The position numbers and the translations under genes are program-made. Of a stretch of DNA of 64,000 bases, positions 6,454 to 16,135 are shown piece by piece (position 1 is the first letter of the stretch; each line of letters begins with the position of its first letter). The notes under the pieces are model-generated. The model was not told where the DNA came from. It made no database searches and saw only the letters and a list, made by a program, of their open reading frames with translations. The stretch spans positions 8,482,001 through 8,546,000 of the forward strand of contig NZ_JANADO010000001.1 in the NCBI RefSeq assembly GCF_024199845.1, given 5' to 3'. Origin of the DNA: Bradyrhizobium sp. CCGB12. Lineage in GTDB: Bacteria; Pseudomonadota; Alphaproteobacteria; Rhizobiales; Xanthobacteraceae.

Positions 6454-8463
6454 ATGCGCTTCACGCCCCAATTCCTCGACGAGCTTCGTGCCCGGCTTTC
6501 GGTCTCCGAAGTCGTGGGCAAGCGCGTCAAGCTGAAGAAGGCGGGGCGGGAGTGGAAGGGCCTGTCGCCGTTCCAGCAGGAGAAGACGCCGTCCTTCTAC
6601 GTCAACGACCAGAAGGGTTTTTACCACGACTTCTCCTCCGGCAAGCACGGCGACATCATCAACTTCGTGATGGAAACCGATGGCCTGCCGTTCGCCGAGG
6701 CCGTCGAGCGGCTCGCCAATATGGCGGGCCTGCCGCTGCCGGCGGTGACGCCGGATGCCGCCAGGCACGAGCAGCGGCGCAAATCGCTACATGACGTCAT
6801 GGAGCTCGCGGCGAAGTTCTTCGCGGAGACGCTGGCCTCGCGCGTCGGCGCGAAAGCGCGCGGCTATCTCGCCGACCGCGCCATCTCGCCGGCGACGCAA
6901 TTGCAGTTCCGTCTCGGCTATGCGCCGCCCGACCGCTTTGCGCTGAAGGAGCATCTCGGCAAGCTCGGCGTTTCCGTCGAGGACATGATCGAGACCGGGC
7001 TCCTCGTGGCCGGCGACGACATTCCGGTGCCGTACGATCGCTTCCGCGATCGCGTGATGTTTCCGATCACGGATCTGCGTGGCCGCGTCATCGCCTTTGG
7101 CGGGCGCGCGCTCGAGAAGGACGTTCCGGCCAAATACCTGAATTCGCCGGAGACGCCGCTCTTTCACAAGGGCGACAATCTCTACAACCACCAGACCGCG
7201 CGCAAGGCGACCCATGACGGCAGCGCGCTGATCGTGGTCGAAGGCTATGTCGACGTCATCGCCATGGTCACCGCGGGCTTTGCGGGCGCCGTCGCGCCGC
7301 TCGGCACGGCGTTGACCGAGAGCCAGCTTGCGCTGCTCTGGAAGATGGCGGACGAGCCGATCCTCTGCTTCGACGGCGACCGCGCCGGCCAGAAGGCGGC
7401 CTATCGTGCTGCGGACCTTGCCTTGCCGTTCCTCGCACCGGGAAAAAGCCTGCGCTTCGCGCTGCTGCCGGAAGGACAGGACCCCGACGATCTCGCGCGC
7501 TCGGGCGGGCGCGGCGCGATCGAGGAGGTGATCGCGGCGGCGCGGCCGCTTGCCGACATGATCTGGTCGCGCGAGCTCGAAGGCGGCAATTTCGCCACGC
7601 CCGAGCGCCGCGCTGCGCTGGAGGCGCGCATCAAGGAGCTGTCCAACGGCATCCGCGACGAGGTGGTGCGGCGCTATTATCGCGACGATTTTGCCGACCG
7701 GCTCCAGCGCGCCTTTGCCCCCGAAGGCGGGCGCGGCGGCTTTGGCGGTCGGGGCAATTTCCGCGGCAATTCCGGCCGCTCCTTCCAGCCGAGGGGTGGG
7801 GGAGGGGCGAATCGATTCGGCGGGCAGGGATTTGGTGGCGGGCGACGCGGCCCCCCCGGTCCCATTCCGCTTCCCTCCGGCCCCTACCAGGCGGCGAGCC
7901 CGCAGCTGGCGGCAAGCCCGATCATGCGGGGCCAGCGCAGCGCCATCTCCCGCCGGGAGGCCCTGATCCTGCAATGCCTGATCAATCACCCCTGGCTGCT
8001 GCATGAACACCTTGAGGAGGTCGCCGCCCTGGAGCTGGCCCATCCCGAGGCCCATAAGCTCAGGGCCGGCATCATCGCCGCCTTCGCCAACGACCATCAC
8101 CACTCGCCGGACCCCGGTGAGCAGGCCGAAAAGATGCGGGGCGATCTCGATAAGGGCGGATTTTCTCAAATTCTTCAAAGGGTTGAGAATGGCATCACGA
8201 CCGCGGCGGTGTGGGGCGCCCGCGAGGGCGCGGCGCGGGACGACGTTCTCGCCACCTGGCATCAGCTGGTTGCCTTGCATCGGCAATGGCATTCACTACT
8301 TAGAGAGCTGAAAGACGCCGAGCTGGCCTTGGGGGAGGACCCCAGCGAGGCCAATTTGGCGTGGCTGCGTGACGTCAAGGCTCGGATAGGCGAAGTCGAC
8401 GGTACCGAGGCCCTGATCGAGGGTTTTGGTGAGCTGTCGGGCCGGCTCCAGAAGAGCATGTGA
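6454..8463 (+). CDS. dnaG: DNA primase DnaG with a zinc-less N-terminal domain
   Basis: DnaG makes RNA primers for replication at the fork. The 669 residues show the N-terminal template-binding domain (1-100), the catalytic core with TOPRIM motifs (IVVEGYVDVIAM and ILCFDGDRAGQKAA) and a C-terminal helicase-interaction domain. Two features stand out. The four zinc ligands of the CHC2 finger are replaced by S38, Q41, D59 and S62, although the surrounding fold (KTPSF, KGFYHDF, GKHGDII) is kept. A glycine- and arginine-rich linker occupies residues about 423-475. It lies upstream of rpoD in the classical order. Confidence 0.96.
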   Translation: MRFTPQFLDELRARLSVSEVVGKRVKLKKAGREWKGLSPFQQEKTPSFYVNDQKGFYHDFSSGKHGDIINFVMETDGLPFAEAVERLANMAGLPLPAVTPDAARHEQRRKSLHDVMELAAKFFAETLASRVGAKARGYLADRAISPATQLQFRLGYAPPDRFALKEHLGKLGVSVEDMIETGLLVAGDDIPVPYDRFRDRVMFPITDLRGRVIAFGGRALEKDVPAKYLNSPETPLFHKGDNLYNHQTARKATHDGSALIVVEGYVDVIAMVTAGFAGAVAPLGTALTESQLALLWKMADEPILCFDGDRAGQKAAYRAADLALPFLAPGKSLRFALLPEGQDPDDLARSGGRGAIEEVIAAARPLADMIWSRELEGGNFATPERRAALEARIKELSNGIRDEVVRRYYRDDFADRLQRAFAPEGGRGGFGGRGNFRGNSGRSFQPRGGGGANRFGGQGFGGGRRGPPGPIPLPSGPYQAASPQLAASPIMRGQRSAISRREALILQCLINHPWLLHEHLEEVAALELAHPEAHKLRAGIIAAFANDHHHSPDPGEQAEKMRGDLDKGGFSQILQRVENGITTAAVWGAREGAARDDVLATWHQLVALHRQWHSLLRELKDAELALGEDPSEANLAWLRDVKARIGEVDGTEALIEGFGELSGRLQKSM

Positions 8464-8839
8464 TGAAAGAATCATGCGGACGGCCGGGGCCGGAACCGCT
8501 AAAAGACTCGCCAAATCCAAGGTTTGGCGGCAAAAACAGGGTTAATCGAGGCTTAACGGTCTTGTAGCACTTTGGCCCAGAAGCGGCCGCAGGCAGAACA
8601 GACGCGTCAGGAATGAATCCGCGCGAGCACTGTTGGGACTAAACCTGCATCCGCTGCGACAAAGAGGCTCACGAAGCGTTAGGCAATTCCGGCGAGAGAA
8701 AGTTGGGGGTGGCGAGAGTTGGATGCGCCGCCCTTTCCGTGTCGAGAGCTGCCGAAGCGAGAGCGTCGAGCAACAGGTTCATGTGAATTCAGGCAGGCGG
8801 GGCGCGCCGCCTGCATTGAAGCGCGTTTAGGAGCAATGG
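8464..8839. other. dnaG-rpoD intergenic region
   Basis: This 376-bp stretch holds no gene that I can support. A small hairpin (CGCCAAA with TTTGGCG, 8509-8529) lies soon after dnaG but lacks a T tract on the + strand, so it is at best a weak attenuator. The rest presumably carries the rpoD promoters, and a GGAG site precedes the rpoD start. Confidence 0.5.
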
Positions 8840-10984
<2,145 letters not shown>

Positions 10985-11030
10985 CCCGGATCGCCATGCC
11001 CGGGCTCGACCCGGGCATCTATCCAAACGC

Positions 11031-11065
11031 AAACGGCGGGCCGAAAGGCCCGCCGTTTTGTTTTT
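11031..11065 (+). terminator. Rho-independent terminator of rpoD
   Basis: A perfect 12-bp stem (AAACGGCGGGCC with GGCCCGCCGTTT) around a GAAA tetraloop is followed by TTTTGTTTTT. It begins 46 bp after the rpoD stop. Confidence 0.9.
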
Positions 11066-11068
11066 GCC

Positions 11069-11182
11069 GTCATTGCGAAGAGCTCGCGACAAAATTGCGT
11101 AGCAATTTTGCGCTGATGCGAGGAAGCAATCCATGTCTTCTGTTGCGGCGCGATGGATTGCTTCGCTTCGCTCGCAATGACG
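11069..11182. repeat. Intergenic inverted repeat GTCATTGCGA
   Basis: The unit opens with GTCATTGCGAAGAGCTCGCG and closes with CTTCGCTCGCAATGAC. Inner arms GAAGCAATCCATG and ATGGATTGCTTCG extend the inverted repeat. This is a well-known type of mobile intergenic palindrome in proteobacteria. Confidence 0.75.
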
Positions 11183-11198
11183 TGGAGAGGTTGAAGAT

Positions 11199-11435
11199 CT
11201 ACTTCTTCTTCGCCCCGACCCTCTCGATCCGCTTGATCTCGAGCGGCGGGCGGCCGCTTTTTTCGGCGATCTCGCGGTCCTGCTCCATGATGAAGCCGCG
11301 CGCGGGTTCGTCGCCGTCGAGGCCGCCGAGCAATTCCGAGGGTACGCGGCGGTTGGAGCGCTGGGTATCGTCCTCATAGATGACGTTGAAGAAGGCGAAT
11401 TCGCCTTTGGGATTGGTTCCGGGTTTCTTGGCCAT
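11199..11435 (-). CDS. Small conserved hypothetical protein
   Basis: This 78-residue protein reads MAKKPGTNPKGEFAFFNVIY at its start and ends with the basic tail RIERVGAKKK. It is rich in charged residues, has no signal peptide or membrane segment, and is probably cytoplasmic. The compact globular-looking centre (NRRVPSELLGGLDGDEPARG) and normal codon use suggest a real gene. I do not recognise a function. It stands alone downstream of the rpoD terminator in the opposite orientation. Confidence 0.72.
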   Translation of the reverse strand: MAKKPGTNPKGEFAFFNVIYEDDTQRSNRRVPSELLGGLDGDEPARGFIMEQDREIAEKSGRPPLEIKRIERVGAKKK

Positions 11436-11640
11436 GGCGGCTTGTCGTCGATCAGCGGGCCGCAGTCAAATGACTTCGGCGGTTGTCGACATCGGAGTTG
11501 AGCCAGAGCGCTGCAGCGGATGATTCTTGATTGAATCGATGCGCGCTCGGAGCTCAAATCACCTCTCCGCGTCGGGGAGAGGTGAACTACGGACAGCCGA
11601 GCAGACCTCACTCCATCATGTTCTGAACTGGTCAGCAGCA

Positions 11641-11670
11641 GGCTTGGTTTGATTGGGCTTGGCTTGATTG
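11641..11670. repeat. 15-bp tandem duplication
   Basis: GGCTTGGTTTGATTG is followed directly by GGCTTGGCTTGATTG (one difference), and then by a partial third copy GGTTTG. No function is evident. Confidence 0.6.
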
Positions 11671-11723
11671 GGTTTGCCTATCGACGCGCGGCGCCGAGCG
11701 CCTGCCGTGACCTCAGCCTCAAT

Positions 11724-11754
11724 AAACGGCGGGCCGCAAGCCCGCCGTTTATTT
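11724..11754. terminator. Terminator-like hairpin
   Basis: AAACGGCGGG and CCCGCCGTTT form a 10-bp stem over a 7-base loop, followed on the + strand by ATTTT and on the minus strand by ATT. It closely resembles the rpoD terminator stem. It may end the micro-gene at 11869-11946 on the minus strand. Confidence 0.5.
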
Positions 11755-11868
11755 TGGTCTTCAGCATCACCCGGGGCTGGCAGGGTGACAACCTAAAATA
11801 GAAGGCTACAGAATGCGTCCCGCGTTGGCAAGGCAAATCGTGTGGGCGTCGATGTCGCAGCGTGCGCA

Positions 11869-11946
11869 TCAGATATGCGTCGATCGCGACATGCGGCGCT
11901 CATGCGTAGCGAAACGACTGTTTGGATCGTCAATCACTTTGCTCAT
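11869..11946 (-). CDS. Possible 25-residue micro-protein
   Basis: The frame encodes MSKVIDDPNSRFATHERRM and six more residues. A GAGAG site lies about 9 bases before the ATG, and a terminator-like hairpin follows about 115 bp after the stop. The first half looks like ordinary protein sequence. There is no recognised family, and chance cannot be excluded. Confidence 0.25.
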   Translation of the reverse strand: MSKVIDDPNSRFATHERRMSRSTHI

Positions 11947-12327
11947 AGGTCTGCTCTCACGATGCAGCGCCGGCTGCGCGCCTTGTAGGAAAGCGCGCCC
12001 TCCTGCACCTCTTCCCGCCGACGCGCAGAAACCGTGAGCCGGCGAGTTCCATTGTTGCGGTGCATGTCTCAATGCGTGCGCCTGCGCGGCCTCAGCGTCT
12101 CGGCGGCGAGCCGCGTCCGCCGTCATGTTCGTCGCGTTCTCTCACCTGTTTACGCGTTCGCGCCTCGCGCGTTCTGGAGCCTTTCATCCCCCAATGTCGG
12201 CATGGCGATGTTGGGGCGGATCAAATGCGCGCCTTCACGGTGAGCTCTTGTCGCTTTGACGCGAATCCGGTTCCCGGGCATGATCGCGCGCCGCTTTCTG
12301 CTCTTATTCGTCAGAGGATTTCCCCGC

Positions 12328-13134
12328 ATGTCGAGACTAGCCCTGGCCACCGCCTTCGTCCTTTGTCTGGCCGGCGGGTCGGCGCAGGCCGCGCGCTGCG
12401 GCGGCGATTTCAACGCGTTCGTCGCCAGCATGGCCGCCGAGGCGCAAGGAGCCGGCGTCTCGGCTGCTGTGACCAATGCGGCGCTCAGCGGCGTGACGCA
12501 GGATGGTGCCGTGCTCGCCTTCGACCGCCGCCAGCGCCACACCTTCAACAAGAGTTTTGAGCAGTACGTTTCGACCCGTGTCGGTCCGGGCCGCATCAAT
12601 GGCGGCCGCGCGCTGCTCCAGCGCCACGCCGCGCTGCTCTCGCGCATTGAGCAGCAGTTTGGCGTGCCCCGCTATATCCTGGTCGCGATCTGGGGGCTGG
12701 AGAGCGATTTCGGCAAGGGCGACACCGGCAAGCTGCCCGTGATCAAGACGCTGGCAACGCTCGCGCATGACTGCCGCCGCACCGATCTGTTCCAGGGCGA
12801 ACTGCTCGCCGCGCTCAAGATCGTGCAGCGCGGCGACCTGCCGCTGCGCGACCTCATCGGCGCCTATGCCGGCGAGATCGGCCAGACCCAGTTCCTGCCG
12901 TCGTCCTACATCAAATACGGTGTCGATTTCGACGGCGACGGCCATGTCGACCTCCGCCACAGCGTCCCCGACGTGCTCGCCTCGACCGCGAACCTGCTTC
13001 ACACCAACGGCTTCAAGATGGGCCAGCCCTATGGCGAAGGCACGCCGAATTTCGAGGCCATGCGCGAGTGGAACAGGGCGGTGGTCTACAGGAAGACGAT
13101 CGGGTATTTCGCGGATCGCTTGATGGGGCAGTAA
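12328..13134 (+). CDS. MltB-type lytic murein transglycosylase
   Basis: This exported enzyme of 268 residues cleaves the glycan strands of peptidoglycan to give 1,6-anhydro ends. A signal peptide (residues 1-21, ending AQA) precedes the catalytic domain of the SLT_2/MltB family. The catalytic glutamate is E125 in IWGLESDFGKG, and GEIGQTQFLPSSYIKY-type and DFDGDGHVDL segments follow. The frame opens 72 bp earlier, but the ATG at 12328 has an AGAGGAT site and begins the signal peptide directly. No peptidoglycan-binding domain is attached. Confidence 0.9.
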   Translation: MSRLALATAFVLCLAGGSAQAARCGGDFNAFVASMAAEAQGAGVSAAVTNAALSGVTQDGAVLAFDRRQRHTFNKSFEQYVSTRVGPGRINGGRALLQRHAALLSRIEQQFGVPRYILVAIWGLESDFGKGDTGKLPVIKTLATLAHDCRRTDLFQGELLAALKIVQRGDLPLRDLIGAYAGEIGQTQFLPSSYIKYGVDFDGDGHVDLRHSVPDVLASTANLLHTNGFKMGQPYGEGTPNFEAMREWNRAVVYRKTIGYFADRLMGQ

Positions 13135-13170
13135 GGGGACGTGAGAGGGTCTTGCGAAGACTCTTTCCAA

Positions 13171-13336
13171 TCGTCGTCCTGGCCTAGCGCGCAATTGCGC
13201 GCGGGGGGGCCAGGACCCATTACCCCAGGCGGTAGTTGTTGCGACGGGTCTCAGTCACTTGCATGAGCTGAGTAACCGCCAGTCTGCACCAAACTGAATG
13301 CGGCGGTTATGGGTCGGCTTTCGCTAGGACGACGGC
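13171..13336. repeat. Intergenic inverted repeat, CGTCCT-GGACCCAT family
   Basis: The left end carries CGTCGTCCTGGCC, a GCGCAATTGCGC palindrome and CCAGGACCCATTACCCC. The right end has GGTTATGGGTCGGC and CTAGGACGACGGC in inverted orientation. It is a full-length relative of the element at 5001-5124, and the GCGCAATTGCGC core is shared with 21890-21934. Confidence 0.75.
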
Positions 13337-13367
13337 GGAGAGAGAGGCGGGCGGCGTCGCATCACCC

Positions 13368-14201
13368 TCACTTCGCCCCCTTCGCCATCTTCTCCAGCTT
13401 CCGTTGCAGCGGTGCCCAATATGTTCCCGGGCGGAAGCGCTGCAACAGGTCCATGAAGCGGGCGTCGTTGCCGATCAGGATGCGCGGCGCGTTGTTCTCG
13501 ATGCCCCTGATGATGCGCAGCGCAGCGTCCTTCGGCGTGGTCTTCGCCGCGTTCTCGAACCGCTCGATCGATTGCGCGCGGCGGGCATTGTCGGTGACGC
13601 CGACGCCGGTGCGTGAATTGCGCGCGATCGCGGTGGCGACGCCGCCGGGATGCACCACCGACAGCCTCACCGGGCTGCCCGCCACCGCAAGCTCGTGCCG
13701 TACGCTCTCCGAGAAGCCGCGCACCGCGAACTTCGCCGCCGCATAGGCCGATTGTCCCGGCGGCGCGATGATGCCGAAGATCGAGGAGAGGTTGACGATG
13801 TGCGCCTCGGGCCTCGTCTTCAGATGTGGCAGGAAGGCGCGCGTGCCGTGCACCACGCCCCAGAAATTGATGTCGAACAGCCACTCCATCTGCGCCTGGT
13901 CGATCTCGTCGAACGCGCCGAGCAGCGCCACGCCGGCATTGTTGACGACGATGCCGAGCGCGGGATGCGCCGCGGTCGCCTCGCTCGCGAATTGCGCGAT
14001 GTCGTCGGGCTTGCCGACGTCGACGCGATGCAGGCTGACCTTACGTCCCGTTCCGATCTCCGTCGCGAGCGTCTTCAGCCCCGCCTCGTCGCGATCGGCA
14101 AGCGCAAGGTCGCAGCCGCGTCGCGCCAGCTCGATCGCGAGCGCGCGACCAATGCCGCTTGCGGCTCCCGTGATGGCGGCGGCGCCGCGAATCGCAGTCA
14201 T
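13368..14201 (-). CDS. Short-chain dehydrogenase/reductase (SDR)
   Basis: This 277-residue oxidoreductase has the classical SDR signatures: the nucleotide-binding TGAASGIG near residue 11, NNAG in the core, a catalytic serine in IVNLSSIFG, and the Y-x3-K pair in SAYAAAKFAV. An arginine at the end of the second strand region (LADRDE) does not settle NAD or NADP preference. The C-terminal part (RFMDLLQRFRPGTYW) resembles SDRs annotated as acting on lipids or ketones. It is divergent from a receiver-domain gene. Confidence 0.9.
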   Translation of the reverse strand: MTAIRGAAAITGAASGIGRALAIELARRGCDLALADRDEAGLKTLATEIGTGRKVSLHRVDVGKPDDIAQFASEATAAHPALGIVVNNAGVALLGAFDEIDQAQMEWLFDINFWGVVHGTRAFLPHLKTRPEAHIVNLSSIFGIIAPPGQSAYAAAKFAVRGFSESVRHELAVAGSPVRLSVVHPGGVATAIARNSRTGVGVTDNARRAQSIERFENAAKTTPKDAALRIIRGIENNAPRILIGNDARFMDLLQRFRPGTYWAPLQRKLEKMAKGAK

Positions 14202-14324
14202 GAAATCCCCCCGTCAAGTCCCCCGCAAGAGGAACTTGGATTTACATTTTTTCAGAATGGAACCGAACCGCAAGCGCATTGGCTCTTTAACTTACGTTAC
14301 GCAAGCAAGCATTGGGAGCCGCTG

Positions 14325-14699
14325 ATGGGACAGGCACAACCGTTTCATGCAACTGCGCTGATCGTTGAAGACGATGCCCTCCAGCGGGAGATGCTATGTC
14401 TTCTGTTGGAAGAGAGCGGCTACCGGGTGATCCAGTGCGAGAGCGCCGAGGCGGCCGAACGCGTCCTCGACAAGAATGCCGGCGCGCTCTGCCTGATGCT
14501 GACCGATGTCCAGCTGGCCGGCCGGATGAACGGGGTCGAGCTCGCGCATGTCGCCAAGGATCGCAATCCCAGGCTCGACGTCGTCGTCACCTCCGGTCGT
14601 CCCTTGAAGCAGCCCTTGCCCGACGGCGCAAAATTCTGGTCCAAGCCCTGGGCACCGCTCGACGTGCTGCGCGAGGCCGAGCTCGCACAGCTGTCCTGA
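14325..14699 (+). CDS. Stand-alone response-regulator receiver protein
   Basis: This 124-residue CheY-like protein consists of one receiver domain. Acidic residues in IVEDDA (15-17), the phospho-acceptor D61 in LMLTDVQ, the switch serine near VVVTSGRP and the lysine of WSKPW (K107) are all present. It has no output domain, so it would act on a partner protein or in a phosphorelay. The open frame continues far upstream, but the ATG at 14325 gives the standard domain boundary. No kinase gene is adjacent. Confidence 0.85.
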   Translation: MGQAQPFHATALIVEDDALQREMLCLLLEESGYRVIQCESAEAAERVLDKNAGALCLMLTDVQLAGRMNGVELAHVAKDRNPRLDVVVTSGRPLKQPLPDGAKFWSKPWAPLDVLREAELAQLS

Positions 14700-14755
14700 C
14701 GGGGTGTCCCCGGCAGCCGCTTTTGCGGAGCGAGACGCGGTGATAAGGTCCGCCC

Positions 14756-15367
14756 ATGACTTGGTCCTTCCTGTTGACGTCGCTGATCGTCGTCGCCTCG
14801 CCGGGCACCGGCGTGCTCTACACGCTGGCTGCGGCGCTCACCCGCGGCTCGCGCGCGAGCGTCGCCGCGGCGTTCGGCTGCACGCTCGGGATCGTGCCGC
14901 ACATGATCGCGGCGATGCTCGGCCTTGCCGCCGTGCTCCACACCAGCGCGCTCGCCTTCGCCGCGTTGAAATGGTGCGGCGTGGCGTATCTGCTCTACAT
15001 GTCCTGGCAGGCGCTGCGCGAGACCGGCGCGCTGGCGGTTGAGGGCAAGATCGAGGAGCGGTCGAACGGCCGGGTCATCGTGACAGGTTTCCTGATCAAC
15101 ATCCTCAATCCAAAACTGTCGATCTTCTTCCTCGCCTTCCTGCCGCAGTTCATCGCTCTCGACGAGGCCCATGTCCTGGCGCGAATGCTGGAATTGAGCG
15201 GCGCCTTCATGGCGATGACCTTTGCCGTGTTCGTCGTCTATGGCCTCTGCGCCGCCTCGGTGCGCGAGCGCGTCATATCCCGCCCCGCCGTCATGGCCTG
15301 GCTGCGCCGCAGCTTTGCCGCCGGGTTTGCCGCGCTCGGCGCCAAGCTCGCATTTGCGGAACGGTAA
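14756..15367 (+). CDS. LysE-family translocator
   Basis: This 203-residue, six-helix inner-membrane exporter has SPGTGVLYTLAAALTRGSRA at the first helix-loop and INILNPKLSIFFLAFLPQF in the middle, both diagnostic of the LysE/RhtB family. It is distinct from the copy at 3456-4076. The substrate is unknown. It follows the receiver gene by 56 bp and could share its transcript. Confidence 0.88.
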   Translation: MTWSFLLTSLIVVASPGTGVLYTLAAALTRGSRASVAAAFGCTLGIVPHMIAAMLGLAAVLHTSALAFAALKWCGVAYLLYMSWQALRETGALAVEGKIEERSNGRVIVTGFLINILNPKLSIFFLAFLPQFIALDEAHVLARMLELSGAFMAMTFAVFVVYGLCAASVRERVISRPAVMAWLRRSFAAGFAALGAKLAFAER

Positions 15368-15398
15368 ATTCCTCATCTCGCCCCCGTTGCTTCCTTCA

Positions 15399-15529
15399 CC
15401 TCTCCCCGCCTGCGGGGAGAGGTCGGATCGCCCTTGCGATCCGGGTGAGGGGGTACAGGTCTCTCGACAGTCTCACATGCGGAGAGAGGCCCCTCACCCC
15501 ACCCTCTCCCCGTAAGAACGGGGAGAGGG
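15399..15529. repeat. Intergenic palindromic repeat, CTCTCCCCG family
   Basis: Two palindromes (15399-15422 and about 15502-15529) with CCTCTCCCC and GGGGAGAGG arms enclose GATCGCCCTTGCGATCC and a GGGTGAGGGGG / CCCCTCACCC inverted pair. It matches the element at 3249-3387 in design. Confidence 0.8.
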
Positions 15530-15566
15530 AGTGAGAGAGCAGGGCTCCCCTCAACACTCACCCAAT

Positions 15567-15593
15567 AAAAAAGCGGGCCTGTTGCCCGCTGCT
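15567..15593 (-). terminator. Rho-independent terminator of the lysine-rich micro-gene
   Basis: On the minus strand AGCGGGC, a short loop and GCCCGCTT are followed by a run of six T. It ends the transcript that starts upstream of 15730. Confidence 0.8.
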
Positions 15594-15614
15594 TTCAAAA
15601 CCCGCTTATCCGAC

Positions 15615-15643
15615 GCCCGGGCGGAGCGAGGCTCCACCCGGGC
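15615..15643 (-). other. 13-bp RNA hairpin in the 3' part of the lysine-rich transcript
   Basis: GCCCGGGTGGAGC and GCTCCGCCCGGGC pair over a 3-base loop when read on the minus strand. The only imperfect pair is a G-U wobble there, but it would be a C-A mismatch in a + strand RNA. This favours function in the minus-strand transcript. Confidence 0.6.
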
Positions 15644-15661
15644 AAAGAAAAAGAAGCCTCG

Positions 15662-15730
15662 TTACTTCTTCTTCGCCTTCTTGGCCTTCTTCGCCTTCTT
15701 CTTCGCCGCCTTCTTCGCTTTCTTAGCCAT
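15662..15730 (-). CDS. Lysine/alanine-only 22-residue protein
   Basis: The frame encodes M followed by 14 lysines and 7 alanines arranged as AKK and AKKK units, then TAA. An AGAGGA site lies 5 bases before the ATG. After the stop come a 13-bp hairpin and a strong terminator, so this is a self-contained small transcription unit. The product resembles a fragment of the tail of histone H1-like proteins and would bind nucleic acid or acidic surfaces. No function is known to me. It is too short for usual gene finders. Confidence 0.6.
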   Translation of the reverse strand: MAKKAKKAAKKKAKKAKKAKKK

Positions 15731-16135
15731 AGTATCCTCTTAAGGGTTAATGGTGGAACGCGACACGAGGGATGCTCGGCGGAGGGCCAGCCTCGCAACA
15801 TCCTCGACGACAAACTCAGCAGATTCGGAGCCGCCTGCCCCGCGCCGTCACATCTGTGTCATCGTGTTATCCACAGCTCAGATGCATTTTCGGGTGATTT
15901 TCGCCCGCGAATCCGCATCAAGGCGTCGGTGCCGCATCGCCGGCGGCAGGCTTAACGATCCGACAACAAGACGGTGCCGTTCATGAATCCAAAACCAAAG
16001 GCGCGTTTTCAACGAACGCAGTGAGGATCCATTAAGCGCAACCCACGCATTGTTCCCCGCAAGAAAACGGGGATGGGTGATGGACGAACGGCTGCCAGGG
16101 AAGGGGGGCGGGACGCTGCGCACGCCGCACGCGCC

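Larger units (their letters stand above)
11436..12327. other. Long intergenic region with palindromes and a possible micro-gene
   Basis: This nearly 900-bp stretch has no conventional gene that I can support. It holds a CTCTCCCCG-type palindrome (11560-11584), a 15-bp tandem repeat (11641-11670), a terminator-like hairpin (11724-11754) and a 25-codon frame on the minus strand (11869-11946). Longer open frames here have no recognisable domains and unusual residue composition. Confidence 0.5.

Noticed and set aside
11436..12327. A structural RNA (tmRNA, 6S or SRP RNA) in the long gene-free gap.
   Set aside because: I looked for conserved sequence marks of these RNAs and found none; only simple hairpins are visible.
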